Assembly: GCF_020520425.1 (NCBI RefSeq)
Contig: NC_079490.1
Span: forward strand, 119,742,715-119,806,714
DNA from: Spinacia oleracea
Taxonomy: Eukaryota; Streptophyta; Magnoliopsida; Caryophyllales; Amaranthaceae
Length of the DNA stretch: 64,000 nucleotides
Reading direction: 5' to 3'
Shown: positions 58,601 to 64,000 of the stretch, in pieces
Layout of the letters: each line of letters starts with the position of its first letter
Numbering within the stretch: the first letter of the stretch is position 1
Translations under genes and position numbers: made by a program
Notes under the pieces: generated by a model
Seen by the model: the letters and a program-made list of their open reading frames with translations, nothing else
What the model was told of the DNA's origin: nothing
Database searches by the model: none

Positions 58601-59203
58601 TAACTTTTGAGTTTTGTTAATTTATGGGTTTAGTTCAATTCTCTCTCCTCTCCCTCTCCCTCTCCTCTGCTGGCGCCGAAAAACTCACCGGCGAAACCAA
58701 ATCAAAGCGCGATGTCTCCATCTTCTGCCCCTGATATCCACTTCTATTCTCAACTCTCTCAGTACACCATTCCATGATTTCCATCATCTTTTACCTCTGC
58801 TCATACTTCAGAAAAAAAATTAAAAAATAAAGTTGATTGATGATGGTTGTCAAAGAGAGCTGTAAAGTTTCCGAGCGCATATTAATTTGATGATAAGGAG
58901 AAATGGTTGTCGAATATTGAGAAATGTCGACACAACTAAATATTTGGTTTCTCAATTTTTCAGATCTAAGTGTTGCAAATTTATGTTTTAGATATAGAAA
59001 TTTTGTTAATAGTGTAGTTCGTAATGTTGTTTGCTTGAATTCACAGTTACACATTGACAGTTTGGGTGCATGAAAGCTATTGGGGATCCGAGGAAAAAGA
59101 TGCAGAAAATTGCGTTTTGGGTTTGAAGGAAGAAGACGATGAATAGTAGTTGAATTCAGAATTAATTTTTGCACGTGGCAATTACGAAACTTGAGTGACA
59201 AAC
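58601..59203. other. Gene-like but unassigned stretch
   Basis: A CT-rich stretch and a moderately GC-rich segment (58640-58760, with 'TGGCGCCGAAAAACTCACCG') look like the start of a plant transcript, and a 69-codon frame runs 58614-58823. No protein family is recognisable and the rest breaks up into short frames. It may be a captured or decayed gene fragment. Confidence 0.25.
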
Positions 59204-61984
59204 TGTAGACACCTACTTTTGTCCCCATTCCCGAAAGGGAAGGTTCGATGATGAGAACATAAATCTCCACTTGGGAACGCATCTCCTATAAAATAAACGA
59301 ATCTCAATCACCCTTTCATTTCAGCCAAAGCTACTATTTATAGAAACCTGCTAAGAATAGTAACTGCCGTAAAAGGTAGTTGTTAAAAGTGGCAAAGTCA
59401 TAAAAGATAGAAACCTGTCAGAATTAGGTGTTGCACTCCAACATAAATCCTAAAAGAGATAGAATTTGCATTCCTGGTATAATTCGAAAATAAGAGTTAC
59501 GTATTAATTAAATTCCTAACGAACCTAGAGTTCGTAACGGGCCCAGACGCATTCCGTCATAAGTTAATACGCACTAAAATACTCGGATAAATCTCAAGAG
59601 CTCCGTGTTCCAAGATTCCAAATCTGGCAAAGAACTCGGCCCAGATCCCATTTTCAACGCCTGGATCTGGGCGCTGAAAATGCCTGGGGCCGTTTTATCT
59701 CCGGATTCTTTTTGGATTCGTATCTTAAAAATCTATCTTTCCACACACCCTTTTCCCATAAATACAGCCTCAAAACCGACGTGAAGAGAACACACACAAT
59801 TCCATAATCTGAGTATTGACTCTAGCCTTAAGCCTAAGCCTCACGCTGCGAAATTGATCCGGCGTTCTGTCAAAATCGACCCAAAAGTCGAACAGAACGC
59901 ATCCTTCCCCTTGTAGCTTGATGAATTAAGCCTAAATACTGGAACAGAACCCGAGATTCGTTAAATAAAAGGAGAAATAGCAAAGCCAAGTGGTTAGTTT
60001 TCTGAGAACCACAACGCACCTCTCAAGGGTGCGTTGTAATGTGTTCCTCGTATGATTTAATCGCTTTCATCACCCTTTTATAAAATTGGGATGCCATTTC
60101 CCTCTCAAGGGATGCATTTTGTATGTAGAACATGAAGCTTTGTATTTGGAAAATCCGGCATTATGTCGCCGTGGATTTGAGACATTGAACTTGGGAACTT
60201 GAAAGTCCGGCATTATGCCGCCGTGGACTTGGAGTGTAGGATTTGAAATTTGAAGGTTTGGAATTTTTGAACTTCGAGCTTGAGGTTTGAAATGTGGAAC
60301 GGAAAATCGACATTACGACAGCATGTATTTGGAATTTGAAGTTTTGAACATAGGACTTGAAATTCGAAAGATTGACATGGAATTTGAGGTTTGAAAGTTG
60401 GAGTTGAAAAGTTGGCGTTACGCCGGTCATGAACTTTGGCATTTGAACTTTGAGGTTTTGAGACTTGGAATTGGCAACTTGACTTTGATGCTTGAAGACT
60501 TGAATGTTTGAAATAGAAAATCCGGCATGACGCCGTTGGATTTGTGGTTTTTGACTTTGAAGTTTGAAGCTTGAAATTTGGACTAAAAAATCCGGCATTA
60601 AGGCGCCGTTGGATTAGGTCTTGACTTGGAACTTGAAACTCGAAATTTGGACTAGAAGATCCGGCATTATGGCGCCGTTGGGTTGTGTTTGATGTTTTGG
60701 ACTAGAAAGTTTGAATTTGAACTTGAAGCTTGAGGACTAGGAAATCCGGCATTATGACACCGTTGGGTTTGGACTTGAAATTTGAGATTTGAGGTTTTGA
60801 AAATAGAAAATCCGGCATTATGACGCCGCTGGATTGCATTTTGAACTCGGAACTTGGATTTTTGACTCGAAAATCCGGCATTATGACGCCGTTAGATTAA
60901 ATTTTGAACTTGAAAATTGGAATTCGAAATGGAAAATCCGGCATTATGACGCTGTTGGATTGAATTTTTGAACTTGAAAGTTGGAATTTTGACTCGAAAA
61001 TCCGGCATTATGACGCTGTTGGATTGAACTTTGACTTTGAAACTTGGAATTTGGACTCGAAAATCCGGCATTATGACGCCGTTGGATTGAATTTTGAGTT
61101 TGGCATTTGTGCGTGAGGCGTGTTTAAGGGTTTTGAATCAAATGGAGTGACACTCCTAAAGACCCTAAAATCGGCGATTTAGATGCATGAGGTTTGAATG
61201 ATGCTCCTAGGTATTTGGTTTCCTAGTTGGAGGCTAATTGGTTTTGGCAAGCTAGAACTCGAGGTTAGCCATTCACTCGTGCAAAGACGCCCACACAATG
61301 CACAAGTAGCACGTTGTCACACTAATCATGAATATGAATGCGACATGCAAAGTTCTCAACCTAAGGTCGGTCTAAGTTTTTGTATGATGCAAGTGGTCGG
61401 CTTTGGGTGTCAAAAAGGTACTCGGCTAAGAGACGGATCCGGCGACAAGCTTTCACGTTCCGCCTAAGGGAAGTGTGTGTCGGAAGACGGCCTCCATACT
61501 TGACATCGGGAATGTCAAGCAAATGCCAAGTTTCGGTAGGCGCGGAAATGGTCACACACTTTGGTCGGGAACCGTATGGAGAGTCACCATTTCGTTGCCC
61601 CCGGGGCTAGCCCGAATGTAGAACACATCCGTTTGGGCAAGGGTAGAAATTCATTTTGCACAATATGGTTTTCGAAAAATGCATGAAATGCCTAGAAATT
61701 GAAATTGAAATCGTACTTGAATTTGTATTTGTAAAGCCCGTTTTTCGGCACTCGTTCACGAGGCTTGGCAGCGTCCTTCCAGATGCAAAAAAAGACTAAC
61801 TCCCAACACAAAAAGTTGAGCAAAAGTGGGCGACAAGCCACTGTGAGCCACTGTCCTGGATGCAGGCAGCAGCGTTGGGCGCAGGGGCTGCGCCTGGCGC
61901 CAATGCTGGCATCCAGTATTTCGGCAGATCAGTGGCTGGTGGCTCGAAATCTACTCTCATTTTCGAAATTGAAATTAGAAAAAA
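59204..61984. mobile_element. Non-coding part of a probable large Tat/Ogre-type gypsy element
   Basis: The stretch begins TGTAGACACCTACTTTTGTC, which from memory is a common terminus of plant gypsy LTRs. It contains a TATA-like box in each direction (plus strand CATAAATAC near 59757; minus strand CTATAAATAG near 59330). It holds a long minisatellite and no coding sequence. A tRNA-Arg-like primer site follows at 61985 on the minus strand. I could not settle orientation or borders. Confidence 0.4.
60151..61087. repeat. Minisatellite of about 63 bp with a CGGC/GCCG hairpin in each unit
   Basis: About 13 units, irregular (53-105 bp) on the left and regular (63-64 bp) on the right, at 60871, 60934, 60998 and 61061. 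Each holds AAAATCCGGCATTATGACGC followed by CGTTGGATT, and a variable part rich in TTGAACTTGAAA. The frames here (for example 60598-60161) only reflect the repeat. Confidence 0.85.
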
Positions 61985-62002
61985 TCCCCAGTGGAGTCGC
62001 CA
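61985..62002 (-). other. tRNA-Arg-like primer binding site
   Basis: The minus strand reads TGGCGACTCCACTGGGGA, close to the primer site that I recall for Ogre elements (tRNA-Arg). A partial copy, GGTGGCGACTCC, is at about 62106-62117. Confidence 0.45.
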
Positions 62003-64000
62003 ATTACTATAGGGGGTTTTTTGGATCTTTTTTTTCCGTTTCCTACAATGGGGGGTTTGGCACGCGACGGTTCGTTTAGAGAACCGTTGAAATTTTTTTG
62101 CACCTCGAAGGAGTCGCCACCAAACTTATTTTAGGTCTCGTTTGGGAAGACCGCACAATGACTCTATTTTTGGATAAGGCCTTGAATCCTTGAAACGGAT
62201 GGGTGAGATCCGGGCTCGGGAACGAAAATGCTTATTCGGCGAGCTTTAGAAATATTCAAGTACGTTGGCACAACATTGTTTCGAAAATAAACCCTAAGAT
62301 TAGACTATGTGGGTTTGAAATTTAGAACAAAATAGAATTTCTAATTGTACGGTGGTCACTTTGCTTTAAAGATTGATTTAAGGAACCTAAGGCCGGTTTG
62401 TCCAAAAAATATCTTCGTTAAGCGTGATGTAACCTTTGTATTTTGTTGTATTTAGCATGTTGGTGATGAAAGCGATAAAGCACATAAAGCAACATCACAA
62501 TACTAAATAAAGTGCGGAATTAGTAAATACAAGACCCCCTAGAAAAGGACTAGGGAGTAAGTCCACATTGCCTAGAAATGGACTAGGCAAGTAAAGGTGC
62601 GGAATTGAAAGTGCGAAATTGAAATTGCGATATTGAAATTGCGGTATTGAAATTGCGATATTGAAAGTGCGATATTGAAAGTGCGATATTGAAAGTGCGA
62701 TATTGAAAGTGCGATATTGAAAGTGCGATATTGAAATTGCGATATTGAAAGGTGCATAATTGAAATTTGTACTTGGGCACATGAGATTCGAACGCCAAGC
62801 GGCTCCTTAAAAATAAGTGCTCCCGACACGAATTCAAAGCCAAAAATCTCAACTTGGGAGAGGTGGCTCAACCCAAATGTCCTAGATTTTGCATATTGGA
62901 CTTGAAATTGAAAGCTTGAATATTGAAAGGTTTGAACTTGAAAAGATTGAATCTTGAACTTGAAATGATTGAAATTCGAAAACTTGAACTTGTATATTGA
63001 AATTTGAAGACTTGAACTTGTATATTGAAAAATGGAGTTTTGAATCTCAAAAGACTAAACCTTTAAATGCTAACAGGTGTCATCTTTGATTACTCCACAC
63101 TTAAAGGTGATTCTAGTTCAAAGAGATGAATGCAAACAACTTTGAACATCCTTGAATCTTGAAAATTTGTATTTTGTATTTTGAAAAAGTTTGTATTTTT
63201 GAAAAAGCATGTATGATTGTTGCAAGTGGTGTTTTTTATGGCAAAAAACACCAACTTGCTAATCATTTGAAATCAAAATAGCATGATTGATTGAAATGGG
63301 ATTCGGATTTACCTGGTTAAGCTTAGGCTCGAGCTCCCAATTGCTCTTGAAATTTGGAATTTTTGTATGTGTTTTTGAAGAGTTTTGAAGTTTGTATTGT
63401 GAGGAGTAATGTCGAAATTACGACGTTGTATGTGTTGTGCTCCCCCTTTTTTTGATGGAAATGAGGGGTATCTATAGGAGGCAAAACGCCAGCACACGCC
63501 AGCGCCTGGCTCCAGGCCAGCGCTGGGCGCTGCTGACGTGGGCTGAATGACGCCAAAAAGGACGGAAAGATGCCGTCCTTAATTTGTCTTGTATGGGTGT
63601 ACCTTCGTACGAATAGTACGATGTTTGGCACATAGTGTTTTCTTGGAGGTTAAGGCTTGAATTTGCGTCTAAAAACAAACCTTTTTCGGGTTTTTGAATT
63701 CCGGTTTTATGGGGCGGGGCCCGGCATGCTCGGTTTTGTGATTCGGCGCCCGAATTTGACATGCCTTATATGATTTTGAGTGGAAAAGACCTAGTAAGAC
63801 CAATGGGATGGTCCACTAATTGTGATTGAACTTGGATTTTGAAATTGGATTTTGGAAGTTGTGTTTTGTACCGAGTTCCGGGAGGGGAACGGTCTCGTGG
63901 ATTGGATTTTGGACTTTGGATTTCGGAGGTATTCTTAGCAATTGGGATTTCCGCCTAGAGTTACTCCAATCGCCTAACAAGGATAATGGTATCGTCATCA
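62003..64000. other. Repeat-rich non-coding sequence to the window edge
   Basis: If the primer site at 61985-62002 is real, this would be the LTR of a minus-strand element running off the window. It holds the 14-bp minisatellite, runs of TTGAACTTGAAA-type sequence (62890-63060) and a GC-rich stretch of CGCCAGCGCCTGG palindromes (63487-63540). No coding region is supported. Confidence 0.35.
62597..62750. repeat. 14-bp minisatellite, 11 units
   Basis: The unit is GTGCGATATTGAAA with few changes (TTGC for GTGC, GGAATT for GATATT). The 154-bp array is an exact multiple of 14, and produces a 14-residue periodic peptide in each minus-strand frame, which is not a gene. Confidence 0.93.

Noticed and set aside
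60161-60598. 145-codon minus-strand frame rich in Ser/Gln/Phe
   Set aside because: Produced by the 63-bp minisatellite and the TTGAACTTGAAA repeats.
60151-61087. Regularly spaced repeats resembling a CRISPR array
   Set aside because: The spacing is irregular, the 'spacers' are related to each other, there are no cas genes, and the sequence is plant nuclear DNA.
62495-62871. Three minus-strand frames with SHFQYRTFNIAL repeats
   Set aside because: A 14-bp repeat is read periodically in all three frames; it is DNA-level repetition and not a repeat protein.

Overview
The window is plant nuclear DNA, almost certainly from a eudicot. It has introns with GT/AG borders, AT-rich intergenic sequence, and many plant-type LTR retrotransposons and a plant LINE. 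The mix of repeat families reminds me of Amaranthaceae (spinach, beet, quinoa), but that is a weak inference. There are no operons, CRISPR arrays, tRNA or rRNA genes that I can support.

Only one host gene is convincing. It is a three-exon gene on the minus strand (coding exons 51306-51148, 49703-49623, 47265-46867; 212 codons) for a small, probably nuclear, plant protein of unknown function. Its promoter side is flanked 408 bp upstream of the ATG by a full-length L1-type LINE (51714-56657) with a 13-bp target-site duplication (TSD).

Positions 1-45701 are a retrotransposon nest whose layers can be read from TSDs and split LTRs. The base is an old Tat-type Ty3/gypsy element on the minus strand (5' LTR 45179-45701, gag 45120-44898 and 38785-37072, pol 4614-2986). 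Into it went: (a) a Ty1/copia element with intact ends and TSD GTCTT (38786-44897); (b) a second copia family, here called E (4615-37071); and (c) an LTR of the same family on the minus strand (1773-2985), itself abutting an Athila-like gypsy LTR plus gag start that runs off the left edge (1-1772). The 3' LTR of E is split by a chromovirus-like gypsy element (14316-36443, TSD GCTCG). Eight bases inside that element's 3' LTR sits another copia element, D (16571-28215, TSD GTATT). The 5' LTR of D carries a solo Athila-like LTR (26115-28163, TSD GAACC).

Coding capacity is decayed everywhere. The copia at 38786 has long pol frames but a broken protease. The chromovirus has one gag frameshift, a CGA-to-TGA stop and no integrase. 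E and D keep young-looking LTRs but a pol that is heavily broken by stops and frameshifts, which suggests they moved as non-autonomous elements. The right end (59204-64000) is non-coding repeat sequence with a roughly 63-bp minisatellite, a perfect 14-bp-period minisatellite and a tRNA-Arg-like primer binding site, probably part of a large Tat/Ogre-type element.

I did not find a clearly new multi-gene system. The observations most worth testing are a 13-nt fold-back complementarity where the copia primer binding site should be, an extra acidic ORF upstream of gag in the chromovirus, and the non-autonomous copia families.
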